Below are positions 21,380 to 28,214 of a stretch of 44,926 nucleotides of DNA, in pieces. Every line of letters starts with the position of its first letter. Within the stretch, counting starts at the first letter, position 1. Source of the DNA: Oscillospiraceae bacterium (GTDB taxonomy: Bacteria > Bacillota_A > Clostridia > Oscillospirales > Ruminococcaceae); the NCBI GenBank assembly GCA_017523995.1, contig JAFWUX010000115.1, forward strand, positions 1 to 44,926, read 5' to 3'. Both the position numbers and the translations under genes were made by a program. Under the pieces are notes generated by a model that worked only from the letters and a program-made list of their open reading frames with translations, searched no databases and was not told the DNA's origin.

Positions 21380-21517
21380 GTGACTATGCAAATATATTCT
21401 GATCTGGTACAACGTGTCGTTATAGCAGACCGCGTAAAAAAACGGATATTTATGTCTTTGGAAAAGAGAAAGAATAAAAGATTTTGTTTGGATAAGCGCA
21501 AATCAAGCAAAAGTTGA
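21380..21517 (+). CDS. Candidate 45-residue basic protein after the ABC ATPase
   Basis: Starting at GTG 21380 (GAGGGGG at 21367-21373 is about 7 bases upstream) or ATG 21386, the frame encodes a very basic peptide (QIYSDLVQRVVIADRVKKRI; MSLEKRKNKRFCLDKRKSSK). Its stop codon falls inside repeat copy 4. No family is recognised. It could be a real small protein of the ABC operon or the remnant of a longer gene cut off when the repeat arrived. Confidence 0.35.
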   Translation: MTMQIYSDLVQRVVIADRVKKRIFMSLEKRKNKRFCLDKRKSSKS

Positions 21518-21530
21518 CACAAGTAGCAAC
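21513..21530. repeat. Palindromic repeat copy 4 (after the ABC operon)
   Basis: GTTGACACAAGTAGCAAC, identical to the cores at 6988 and 14844, with the full left arm AAAAGTTG (21509-21516). It marks the end of the coding part of the element. Confidence 0.75.
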
Positions 21531-21545
21531 TCAGCAAACAAAAAC

Positions 21546-21572
21546 AGCCCTGCGGCGATGAACCGCAGGGCT
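21546..21572 (-). terminator. Intrinsic terminator near the right end of the element
   Basis: AGCCCTGCGG (21546-21555) and CCGCAGGGCT (21563-21572) form a perfect 10-pair stem. On the minus strand it is followed by TGTTTTTGTTTG, a strong leftward terminator. On the plus strand only TATCTTAT follows, so it may also end the ABC operon less well. Confidence 0.82.
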
Positions 21573-21647
21573 TATCTTATGAAAAATATCGTAAATACGA
21601 AAAAAACGCCCCGTAGGACGATTTTGAATTTTTTTAGCGATAAACTA

Positions 21648-21676
21648 TTGACACGCACAAAAAATTGTGCTATAAT
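21648..21676 (+). promoter_or_regulatory. Rightward consensus promoter in the right-end non-coding region
   Basis: TTGACA (21648-21653) and TATAAT (21671-21676), 17 bases apart, with GTGC before the -10. No gene follows before the tRNA, so it must make a non-coding RNA beginning near 21683, or serve a gene that has been lost. Confidence 0.8.
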
Positions 21677-21682
21677 ATAAAA

Positions 21683-21793
21683 AGCGAAATAATAAAGCAT
21701 CACACGGAGCGTAGCCGGACGGCAATCCGACCACGCCCCATAATCAGCTCGGTGGTGGAACACCTGACTGACTTAGTGCAATGGCTATTATCG
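21683..21793. ncRNA. Region transcribed from two facing promoters (candidate sense/antisense RNA pair)
   Basis: These 111 bases lie between the predicted start points of facing consensus promoters. They are GC-rich and carry tRNA-like words, for example AGCTCGGTGGTGGAACACCT with CTGACTGACT, and short stems (CGGA..TCCG; GGTG..CACC). The leftward RNA would run about 250 bases to the terminator at 21572-21546 and passes a poorly supported hydrophobic frame (LYYFAFYIIAQFFVRVNSLS). No known RNA family is recognised. Both RNAs are predicted from promoters only. Confidence 0.4.
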
Positions 21794-21799
21794 TGTTTC

Positions 21800-21828
21800 A
21801 TTATAGCACGGTATTAGATATTTGTCAA
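21800..21828 (-). promoter_or_regulatory. Leftward consensus promoter facing the 21648 promoter
   Basis: Minus-strand TTGACA (21828-21823) and TATAAT (21805-21800), 17 bases apart, again within GTGCTATAAT. It is nearly the same module as the promoter at the left end of the element (3194-3166). Confidence 0.8.
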
Positions 21829-21829
21829 G

Positions 21830-22238
21830 CCTTTCAGTGTTCGTTGCAAGCGGGACTGAGGGGCTTGATTTATTTCCGCACGGATATGTCGGTCTGACTA
21901 CCAATCTTTCCCGATATATCCAGCACCTTGAAAACTGAATAGAGTTGGTTATCCGGCTTTCCGGCTCGTGGGGGTGGGAACATTCCCAGCACAGACGCAC
22001 GCTCCGCTAAGACAACCTGTTCGGCTAGTCCAAATCAACCTCTTGCTCTTTTCTTTTTCAGATAGGAGACAGGAAAAGGTTTCGAGCGATCAAGCGCATG
22101 ACGAGAATCGGTAGGCATAACCGAAGCTGCGATGACAGCGAACCGGACGCGCAAGGGCGGTGATGAAATGATACGCCTTTGTAGGTCTTGCAAGCACACG
22201 GATAACTGACTATTAACTGGATATGGATATAAAGAAAC
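21830..22238. other. Non-coding right-end region of the element
   Basis: About 410 bases without a convincing gene. It holds an imperfect stem GGATATGTCGG / CCGATATATCC near 21878-21923, the short palindrome TGGGAA-CA-TTCCCA near 21975, a small hairpin TCGGT/ACCGA near 22110, and two copies of CTGGATAT (21916-21923 inverted, 22217-22224 direct) matching the copies inside the left-end palindrome. This is where integrase arm sites, excisionase sites or an oriT would be expected; none can be assigned firmly. Confidence 0.45.
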
Positions 22239-22268
22239 GAGCTGCGAAGCAAGAACTTCACAGCTCGC
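22239..22268 (-). terminator. Terminator downstream of tRNA-Trp
   Basis: CGAGCTGCGAAG / CTTCACAGCTCG forms a 12-base-arm hairpin with one mismatch and a 6-base loop. On the minus strand it is followed by TTTCTTTAT. It ends the tRNA transcript 13 bases after the mature 3' end. Because it lies inside the att-bounded element, the element supplies this terminator. Confidence 0.75.
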
Positions 22269-22280
22269 TCCGAAATGAAC

Positions 22281-22306
22281 ATGGCAGGGGCAGAAGGAAT
22301 CGAACC
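22281..22306 (-). repeat. Right attachment site within tRNA-Trp
   Basis: The 26 bases are identical to 3096-3121. Here they are continuous with the rest of an intact tRNA gene, so this is the tRNA-proximal att. The distance between the copies makes the inserted element about 19.2 kb. Confidence 0.9.
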
Positions 22307-22357
22307 CTCGGCACACGGATTTGGAGTCCGTTGCTCTACCAGCTGAGCTATACCCCT
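22282..22357 (-). tRNA. tRNA-Trp (anticodon CCA)
   Basis: Read on the minus strand, the 76 bases fold as a full cloverleaf. The acceptor AGGGGTA pairs with TGCCCCT (one G-T pair), the D arm is GCTC..GAGC, the anticodon stem ACGGA/TCCGT holds loop CTCCAAA (anticodon CCA), the T arm is GAGGG-TTCGATT-CCTTC, the discriminator is G73, and CCA is encoded. All are normal for bacterial tRNA-Trp. The 3' end is the att core of the element to its left; integration leaves the tRNA intact. Confidence 0.97.
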
Positions 22358-22531
22358 AGCGACCTAATTATTATACCACAAAAGAGAACTTTTGTCAAGA
22401 GGAAAATCAAAGTTTTTTTACTTCATCGAAATAATCGAATCTGCGTGGATTTTCGTATCCGGATTTCCTGTACGGCGGAACATGCAAACTCCAAAAACGC
22501 TGATTCGTCAGCGCAAATGCTGCTTCGCACA

Positions 22532-22560
22532 TTGAAAATCCCGGCGTGATATGGTATAAT
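22532..22560 (+). promoter_or_regulatory. Promoter of the amidase gene
   Basis: TTGAAA (22532-22537) and TATAAT (22555-22560) are 17 bases apart, about 35 bases before the ATG at 22595. The region 22384-22531 shows no gene. Confidence 0.7.
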
Positions 22561-22594
22561 AAAAGCAGTATATCATCTGTTGGGAGGCATGCAA

Positions 22595-24424
22595 ATGAAT
22601 GCAAAACAGCGCATCCGCGGTTCTCTGACCTTTGCTGCAGCGCTCTGTGCCGTGCTGAGCATACACACAGACGCATCGGCTGCCGCGCAGACCGGCAACT
22701 GGCAGCAGGGTATCAACCGCCGCAGTTACATCTACGCGGATGACACTGCCGCAGTCGGTGAAGTGACAATCGACGGTACTGCCTATCTGTTTGCGCCGAA
22801 CGGCGTACAGCAGGTCGGCTGGCAGACGATCGGTGCACAGCGCCGATACTTCGATCCGGCAACCGGCGAACCGGTCACAGGCTGGATGCAGTGGCGCGGC
22901 TCCGACTACTATATTGATCCGGAAAACGGCAAGCAGACAGGCGTTTTCTCCGCAGACGGCACCGCATATCTGGCTGACAGCTGCGGCGTCCTGCAGCGCG
23001 ATACATGGAACGAATCCGGCGGCGCATGGTATCATGCAGATGCAGACGGCAAAGCGGCAGCGGGCGAAACGCAGATCGGCAGCGTCCCCTATCTGTTCTC
23101 CGAATCGCACGCGCTGCTGACCGGCTGGCAGACCGCATCAGACGGCATCACGCGGTATTACGCGCAGGAGGAAACGCCGTCCGTTCAGACTGGCTGGCTG
23201 GAAATCTCCGGCAGCAGATATTACGCCGATCCGGAACGCGGCAGGCTGTGCGGCATGCAGGAGATCGAGGGACAGCAGTATTATTTTGACGAGAACGGTG
23301 TCATGCAGACCGGATTCTGCACGCTCGATGACCACACGATCTATCTTGCGGCAGACGGCGCCATGCAAACCGGCTGGCTGACGCTGGAGGACAGCACCTA
23401 TTATCTGGATGCCGACGGGTACCTGCTGACAGGCATGCAGACGATCGGAGACGAGCACTATGATTTTGACGCAGACGGCGTCATGCAGACCGGCTGGCAG
23501 ACGATCGCGGAGCAGAAATACTATTTCTGTTCGGACGGAAAAGCGGCGCGCGGTCTGCAGCAGATCGAAGAAGATACGTATTATTTCGATGCATCCGGCG
23601 TGATGCAGACCGGCAGCGTCAATGCAGACGGTGTCCCCTGCTATTTCGATGCAGCGGGCAGACGCATCGACGGCTTTCACAGCAGCGATGCGGGCATCAC
23701 CTACACCGATCCGCTGACCGGCGAAAACGCATCCGGCTGGGTGACGGTCGATGCAAAGCAGTATTATTTTGATGCAAACGGCATCGCAGCGACCGGCATT
23801 GTCACGATGGACGGCAAAAACTACCGCTTCACGGAGGACGGCGTTTACAATCCGGTCAAAATCTGTCTCGATGCCGGACATTACGCCAAATATAACCGCA
23901 GCCCCGTCAATCCGGTTTATTACGAATCGGATTTCAACTGGAAGATGCATCTCTATCTCAAGGAGGAGCTCGAAAAATACAACATCACGGTGATCACGAC
24001 GCGCGCGGATAAGGATGTCGATCTGCCGCTGGAGGACCGCGGAAAGACCTCTGCGGGCTGCGATCTGTTCCTGAGCCTGCACTCCAATGCCTCGACCAGT
24101 CCCTATGATGACGGCCCCCTCGCCTGCGTGACGATCACAGGCACCTGCGATCAGCTCGGGCTCGATCTTGCAAATGTGGTCGCGGATGTCATGGGGACAC
24201 GGCAGCGCGGCAGCATCTGGAAGCGCTACGGCGAAAAGTTCCCGAATCTCAATTATTACGGCGTTCTGCGCGGCGCAACCTTTGTTGACACACCTGCGAT
24301 TCTGCTCGAGCACAGCTATCACACCAATCTCCGCGCGACTAACTGGCTGCTCGTCGATGCCAATGTCCGGAAACTCGCCGTCGCCGAAGCCCGCTTCCTC
24401 GCTGCACACTTCGGGATGGGGTGA
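22595..24424 (+). CDS. Secreted N-acetylmuramoyl-L-alanine amidase with cell-wall-binding repeats
   Basis: The 609-aa product has a signal peptide (residues 1-30, FAAALCAVLSIHTDASAAAQ) and then about 17 tandem repeats of roughly 20 residues up to residue 415, of the choline/glucan-binding type (for instance GVMQTGWQTIAEQKYYF, GLQQIEEDTYYFDASGVMQT). From residue 420 comes an Amidase_3 zinc domain: DAGHYAK (zinc His), the Glu of YESDFN, SLHSNAS (zinc His) and the catalytic Glu of ILLEHSYH. It cuts the amide between MurNAc and L-Ala in peptidoglycan while anchored by its repeats. The start at 22595 has GGGAGG 7 bases upstream. It is a host gene, just outside the element. Confidence 0.92.
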   Translation: MNAKQRIRGSLTFAAALCAVLSIHTDASAAAQTGNWQQGINRRSYIYADDTAAVGEVTIDGTAYLFAPNGVQQVGWQTIGAQRRYFDPATGEPVTGWMQWRGSDYYIDPENGKQTGVFSADGTAYLADSCGVLQRDTWNESGGAWYHADADGKAAAGETQIGSVPYLFSESHALLTGWQTASDGITRYYAQEETPSVQTGWLEISGSRYYADPERGRLCGMQEIEGQQYYFDENGVMQTGFCTLDDHTIYLAADGAMQTGWLTLEDSTYYLDADGYLLTGMQTIGDEHYDFDADGVMQTGWQTIAEQKYYFCSDGKAARGLQQIEEDTYYFDASGVMQTGSVNADGVPCYFDAAGRRIDGFHSSDAGITYTDPLTGENASGWVTVDAKQYYFDANGIAATGIVTMDGKNYRFTEDGVYNPVKICLDAGHYAKYNRSPVNPVYYESDFNWKMHLYLKEELEKYNITVITTRADKDVDLPLEDRGKTSAGCDLFLSLHSNASTSPYDDGPLACVTITGTCDQLGLDLANVVADVMGTRQRGSIWKRYGEKFPNLNYYGVLRGATFVDTPAILLEHSYHTNLRATNWLLVDANVRKLAVAEARFLAAHFGMG

Positions 24425-24427
24425 ATA

Positions 24428-24475
24428 GCGGTATCGCTTCGCGATGATTATGAATGGGGCTCCGCCCCAAACCCC
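24428..24475 (+). repeat. 48-bp inverted repeat, left arm
   Basis: The 48 bases beginning GCGGTATCGCTTCGCGATGA and ending CCCCAAACCCC are the exact reverse complement of 24815-24862. A related third copy (AATGGGGACTCCGTCCCC followed by AAACCCCTGCTGGGG) lies around 24650-24690. The words resemble dispersed GGGGCTCCGCCCC elements of Ruminococcus-type genomes. Confidence 0.85.
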
Positions 24476-24477
24476 TG

Positions 24478-24496
24478 CTGGGGTCATTGACCCCAG
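24478..24496 (+). terminator. Hairpin after the amidase gene
   Basis: CTGGGGTC-ATT-GACCCCAG, with ACCCCATTTTGTT after it. A like hairpin with TATTA-containing loop lies near 24677-24694. T-runs start several bases after the stem, so the strength is uncertain. Confidence 0.5.
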
Positions 24497-24590
24497 ACCC
24501 CATTTTGTTATTCGTTTTTCACTTTTCTTTATTCACTATTCACTCGTTCTCCACATTCCCAGCCACCCATTTTCACACTAAAATAGAGCA

Positions 24591-24628
24591 TATCCGCTTC
24601 GGTCAGCGAAGCGGATACTTCTTTTTTA
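24591..24628 (+). terminator. Intrinsic terminator
   Basis: TATCCGCTTCG (24591-24601) and CGAAGCGGATA (24607-24617) with a 5-base loop, then CTTCTTTTTTA. A well-formed rightward terminator for the amidase transcript. Confidence 0.75.
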
Positions 24629-24723
24629 GCGGTATCTCCGATGGATCTATAATGGGGACTCCGTCCCCAAACCCCTGCTGGGGATATTATCCCCAGACCC
24701 CATTTTTATATGTGTATAAAATA

Positions 24724-24766
24724 AGCCGCTCAATTTTGCGTAATTCGTAAATTGAGCGGCTTTCTC
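24724..24766 (+). terminator. Second intrinsic terminator in the 24.4-24.9 kb gap
   Basis: AGCCGCTCAATTT (24724-24736) and AAATTGAGCGGCT (24749-24761), 13 perfect pairs, then TTCTC. On the minus strand it is followed by TATTTTATACA, so it could act in both directions. Confidence 0.65.
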
Positions 24767-24790
24767 ACATCTATACATAAAAATGGGATT

Positions 24791-24813
24791 CTTAAGGGCT
24801 AGCAGCCCTTAAG
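24791..24813 (-). terminator. Terminator of the c-di-GMP operon
   Basis: CTTAAGGGCT-AGC-AGCCCTTAAG, followed on the minus strand by AATCCCATTTTTATG. It lies next to the right arm of the 48-bp inverted repeat, about 80 bases after the EAL gene stop. Confidence 0.6.
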
Positions 24814-24814
24814 C

Positions 24815-24862
24815 GGGGTTTGGGGCGGAGCCCCATTCATAATCATCGCGAAGCGATACCGC
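24815..24862 (-). repeat. 48-bp inverted repeat, right arm
   Basis: Exact reverse complement of 24428-24475, so 435 bases are bounded by perfect 48-bp inverted repeats. The enclosed DNA has no gene, only terminators and a third partial copy. Confidence 0.85.
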
Positions 24863-24893
24863 ATTATCATTGCGGAGCGTTACCGCTTGCTTT

Positions 24894-26585
24894 TCACGAA
24901 ACCGGATACCGGAAACCGCAGAGTTTTTCTTCAAAATCGGATTTACACAGCACATGATCGAAGAAGAATCCCTGCGCCAATCCGCAGCGGCTGTCGCGCA
25001 GGATATCGACCTGCGTCTGTGTCTCGACGCCCTCAGCGATGCAGGAGAGCCCGAGCTCCTTTGCCATCGCAATGACATGCCGGAACATGATGCTCCGCGC
25101 GCTGTCCTTGTGATCGTTTTCGCCGGGCAGAAAGCTGCGGTCGATCTTCAGCACATTCCACGGAATCTCGCGGATCAGATTCAGCGAGGAATACCCCACG
25201 CCGAAATCATCGACCGAGGTAAAGATTCCGGCACGCTGCAGCCCGCCGACCACGCGCTTGAGATCCTTGAACTCGACGTCCGTGGTGGTCTCGGTCAGCT
25301 CAATCTCGATATACTGGTGCGGCACATTGTTGCGGTCAATGATCTCCAGAATCGTGTTCAGCAGATCAATATCCATCATGTGACGGCGCGAAAGATTGAC
25401 CGAAATCCGGACAACCTGCCGTCCCTCATCGAGCCACTGCCGCAGATCCCGGCAGACATGATCCAGCATATAGAAATCGAGCTTGCAGATATCGGTGCTG
25501 CGCTCCAGAATCGGGATGAATTTAACCGGCTGAATCATCTCGCCCTTGTGTACCCATCGGCAGAGCGCCTCCGCACCGGCGAGCGCGCCCGTCCGCAGGT
25601 CGATTTTCGGCTGATAGTGCACCTGAAATTCCTCGTTTGCGAGCGCCGCAGGGAATCGCTGCTGCACACGCATGATCCGTTCCTTATCGGTCAGCAGCGT
25701 ATCCGCAAAGAAACGGATGCGTTCATTCTCGCCGCCGCGAGCTGCCTGCGAGGCGGAAATGATCTTGTCCATGATCTCGCCGGGATTGTGCATCTGAAAG
25801 CCCTCCGGAATCTCATAGATGCCCGCGCTTGCGGAGACCATCACGCGGCTGCCGAAGCCGGAGTCATACGAGACCGGCGTGCCCTCGAGATATGCGACCA
25901 CACGGTCGAGCTGCGCCTGATCGCAGATCGCGACAAAATTATCGCCGCCGAGCCGGCAGACGGTTCCGCTCCTGCCGATCAGTGTGGTAAGCCCCTCATA
26001 ATAGTTCCGGATGACGATATCGCCTGCGGTCTTGCCGATCTCCTGATTGATCAGCGAAAAATGCCGCAGATTAAAGTGAATCGCGCATTTTCCGCCGAGC
26101 GCATTCCCGTCATTGAGCCTGTGCAGATAGCGCTGGAAGTATCGCGAATTATAGAAGCCGCTTTCATCGTGGAACGCAAGCATTTCCACAACGCTCTGCA
26201 GGCGCTTGCGGCTGACAAAATTGAGCACGGTCTTCATAACGAGATCGACCTTCTCAAATTCATCCGGCGAAAGCGGTTCTGCATTGTCCGGCATCAGCAC
26301 GCTGCACTTGACAATGGCATTGACGCTTGTCTGCACGCGGATATGATGTGCCTCTCTGCCGCCCTCGCCGCTGTCATAGCAGACATAGCTCTCGCCGATA
26401 TCCTGCATCTCGTGGTTTACGCCCTGAAAAAAGCGCACCACGCCTTTGGAGATCCGGAACATTTTGCAGATTTCCGCAAGCTCCGCATTCAGCGATTCAC
26501 GGTCAAAGCCGTCCAGCCTGGTCATCAGCTGCAGGAGCTTCTCCAAACGCTGATAAAAAATCCGGTTTTGATTCTCGGTCATCAT
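24894..26585 (-). CDS. EAL-domain c-di-GMP phosphodiesterase with degenerate GGDEF domain
   Basis: The 563-aa product has an N-terminal sensor-like region (about 1-130), a GGDEF domain whose active loop reads GGDNF (near residue 210), so cyclase activity is probably lost, and an EAL domain from about residue 310. The EAL domain keeps EALCRW, the Asn of ISVNLS, the Glu of IELTE, the Asp pair of VDDFGVG, the Lys of LKIDRSF, EGVE and QGFFF. It should hydrolyse c-di-GMP to pGpG, with the GGDNF part perhaps binding GTP as a regulator. The start at 26585 follows AAGGTGGG at 7 bases. It lies 81 bases downstream of a diguanylate cyclase gene in the same operon. Confidence 0.88.
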   Translation of the reverse strand: MMTENQNRIFYQRLEKLLQLMTRLDGFDRESLNAELAEICKMFRISKGVVRFFQGVNHEMQDIGESYVCYDSGEGGREAHHIRVQTSVNAIVKCSVLMPDNAEPLSPDEFEKVDLVMKTVLNFVSRKRLQSVVEMLAFHDESGFYNSRYFQRYLHRLNDGNALGGKCAIHFNLRHFSLINQEIGKTAGDIVIRNYYEGLTTLIGRSGTVCRLGGDNFVAICDQAQLDRVVAYLEGTPVSYDSGFGSRVMVSASAGIYEIPEGFQMHNPGEIMDKIISASQAARGGENERIRFFADTLLTDKERIMRVQQRFPAALANEEFQVHYQPKIDLRTGALAGAEALCRWVHKGEMIQPVKFIPILERSTDICKLDFYMLDHVCRDLRQWLDEGRQVVRISVNLSRRHMMDIDLLNTILEIIDRNNVPHQYIEIELTETTTDVEFKDLKRVVGGLQRAGIFTSVDDFGVGYSSLNLIREIPWNVLKIDRSFLPGENDHKDSARSIMFRHVIAMAKELGLSCIAEGVETQTQVDILRDSRCGLAQGFFFDHVLCKSDFEEKLCGFRYPVS

Positions 26586-26666
26586 TGTAATACCCACCTT
26601 ATAAATCATTCTGTCTCTGCCGGCGTTCCGTTCAGTTGCACTTGGCAAACTGAACGCTGTCTCTGT

Positions 26667-28028
26667 TTATTCCGGTCTGAACCGGTATCGGAATCGCCGT
26701 TTGTGTGCATACATCGCGCGGTCGGCACGGTCAAATACATCCTGAACATGCAGATCGTCGCCCGGGATATAATCGGAAATGCCGCTTGCCACGGTAACAT
26801 GGTGCTTCTCGCCGTTTTCCTGTATGATATCGCTGAGCTGCTGCATCAGGCGTTCGCGGTTCTCATAGTCCGCGTGCTCAAGCAACACGACAAATTCATC
26901 GCCGCCGATGCGGTAAACGGGGCTGTGCTGAAAGACCGCGCAGAGGATTTCACTGGCAGTTCGGATATAGTCATCGCCTGCAAGATGCCCTCTGGTATCA
27001 TTGACCTCTTTCAGTCCGTTGACATCGCAGACAACCACTGCAAACTGCAGCTGTCCGCCTTCTCTGATCAATGCATCCAGCTCGGTCTCCTTCTGCAGAT
27101 AGGCGTGCTTGTTTTTGACACCGGTCAGCGCATCGAAATGTGCAAGCTGCATCGCGCTGCCGAGCGCCTCTCTGTATTCGTTTTCCTTCCGGACGTCAGC
27201 ATCGACATTTGCAACCGCAATGATCAGATGCACTGAATCATGCGGCGGATGCGTTGCATAGAGATTGACATACTGCGGCACACCGTCGAGCATCAGCCGG
27301 TAGCTGAGCGTCGCAGAGCCGTTTTTGCGGATGCTGCCCAGCAGATTCTCCGGCTTCATTGCCTCGCGCATCATCGGGTAATCCTCCGGATCAATATCCG
27401 GCTTGAGATTGCGCTGCGTATCGGCGAAGAAATCCGCACCGGTCTTGCCGACCTCGAGCCGTGCATATTTTTCGCTGGAGCAGTATTCCGTATACGAGCC
27501 GGTGACCGTATCCACATAATAGATCACCTCATAGCGGTTCGAAAGCGCATTCACAATGCTCTGATAAATCTGCCGCTCCGCCATTGCGCGCAGCTCGCGC
27601 CGCATCTGTGTATCCGCATTCCGCATGCCGAGCACGATGATCTCCTGCGAGGCACACGGGAACACCTTGATGTTATAATAAAGCGGTTCGCCCGCAACCA
27701 GAAACCGCGTGCTGACGGTAAACGGCCGCTGACGCTGCATGGCGTCCGCGAGGTTCTGACTGCCGAGCAGCTGCATGACCTCGTCTCTGTCCTCCTGCTC
27801 TGCACAGGCGGCGCAGAACACGCCGAGTGCTTCATAGAAATCCTCGCCGGAACCGCACTGCACAAGTGTATGCGTCACGCGGTCGGGATAATATTTCACA
27901 TAGCTGCTGTCCGCAGAACGGATGATGTAAACGCTTTCATATTCGCAGGCGAGAATGAAGCTCAGCCGCAGAAAATCTGCCTGCTCCTCCGCCTGATATC
28001 CGGATTGCGCCTGTGATGCCGGCTTCAT
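26667..28028 (-). CDS. Diguanylate cyclase with PAS-like sensory region
   Basis: The 453-aa product has two related N-terminal regions (about 15-150 and 160-290; both contain a YYV/YSY..YxxRVT-like pattern, such as IIRSADSSYVKYYPDRVTHT and IYYVDTVTGSYTEYCSSEKY), probably PAS-type sensors. A C-terminal GGDEF domain follows, with intact RIGGDEFVVLLEH near residue 374 and the substrate-binding VVVCDVNGLKEVNDTRGH. No RxxD inhibitory site is seen before GGDEF. It makes c-di-GMP from GTP; no membrane segments. The ATG at 28028 has AGGAGG 8 bases upstream. With the EAL gene downstream the operon encodes both synthesis and breakdown. Confidence 0.88.
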   Translation of the reverse strand: MKPASQAQSGYQAEEQADFLRLSFILACEYESVYIIRSADSSYVKYYPDRVTHTLVQCGSGEDFYEALGVFCAACAEQEDRDEVMQLLGSQNLADAMQRQRPFTVSTRFLVAGEPLYYNIKVFPCASQEIIVLGMRNADTQMRRELRAMAERQIYQSIVNALSNRYEVIYYVDTVTGSYTEYCSSEKYARLEVGKTGADFFADTQRNLKPDIDPEDYPMMREAMKPENLLGSIRKNGSATLSYRLMLDGVPQYVNLYATHPPHDSVHLIIAVANVDADVRKENEYREALGSAMQLAHFDALTGVKNKHAYLQKETELDALIREGGQLQFAVVVCDVNGLKEVNDTRGHLAGDDYIRTASEILCAVFQHSPVYRIGGDEFVVLLEHADYENRERLMQQLSDIIQENGEKHHVTVASGISDYIPGDDLHVQDVFDRADRAMYAHKRRFRYRFRPE

Positions 28029-28070
28029 ACATTTCGCCTCCTTTTGCGTTTGCGCAGAATTTTCAACTAT

Positions 28071-28099
28071 ATTATACCACACATTAAACAAAATTTCAA
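28071..28099 (-). promoter_or_regulatory. Promoter of the c-di-GMP operon
   Basis: Minus-strand TTGAAA (28099-28094) and TATAAT (28076-28071), 17 bases apart, about 40 bases before the cyclase ATG. Confidence 0.7.
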
Positions 28100-28161
28100 G
28101 CGAATTATAAATATTTCTGGATGTTAAGAGAAAATTTACAATTTCAGCCGCAAAATAAGCC

Positions 28162-28193
28162 AAACCGTCGCCTCATTGTAGAGACGACGGTTT
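28162..28193. terminator. Terminator between the hydrolase operon and the c-di-GMP operon
   Basis: AAACCGTCG and CGACGGTTT with a 14-base loop. On the minus strand GGCTTATTTTG follows, so it can end the operon that finishes with the alpha/beta hydrolase; on the plus strand GTTTTACTTTTT follows. Confidence 0.65.
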
Positions 28194-28214
28194 GTTTTAC
28201 TTTTTGTATTCGGT

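Noticed and set aside
21572..21763. 63-residue minus-strand frame with a hydrophobic end, as a type I toxin
   Set aside because: It starts at GTG without a ribosome binding site and overlaps the facing promoter. The facing promoters are reported, but the peptide itself is not supported.
24870..27236. A 788-residue plus-strand open frame
   Set aside because: It runs antisense through the EAL and GGDEF genes, shows no protein-family pattern, and exists because the GC-rich codons of the real minus-strand genes lack stop codons in that frame.
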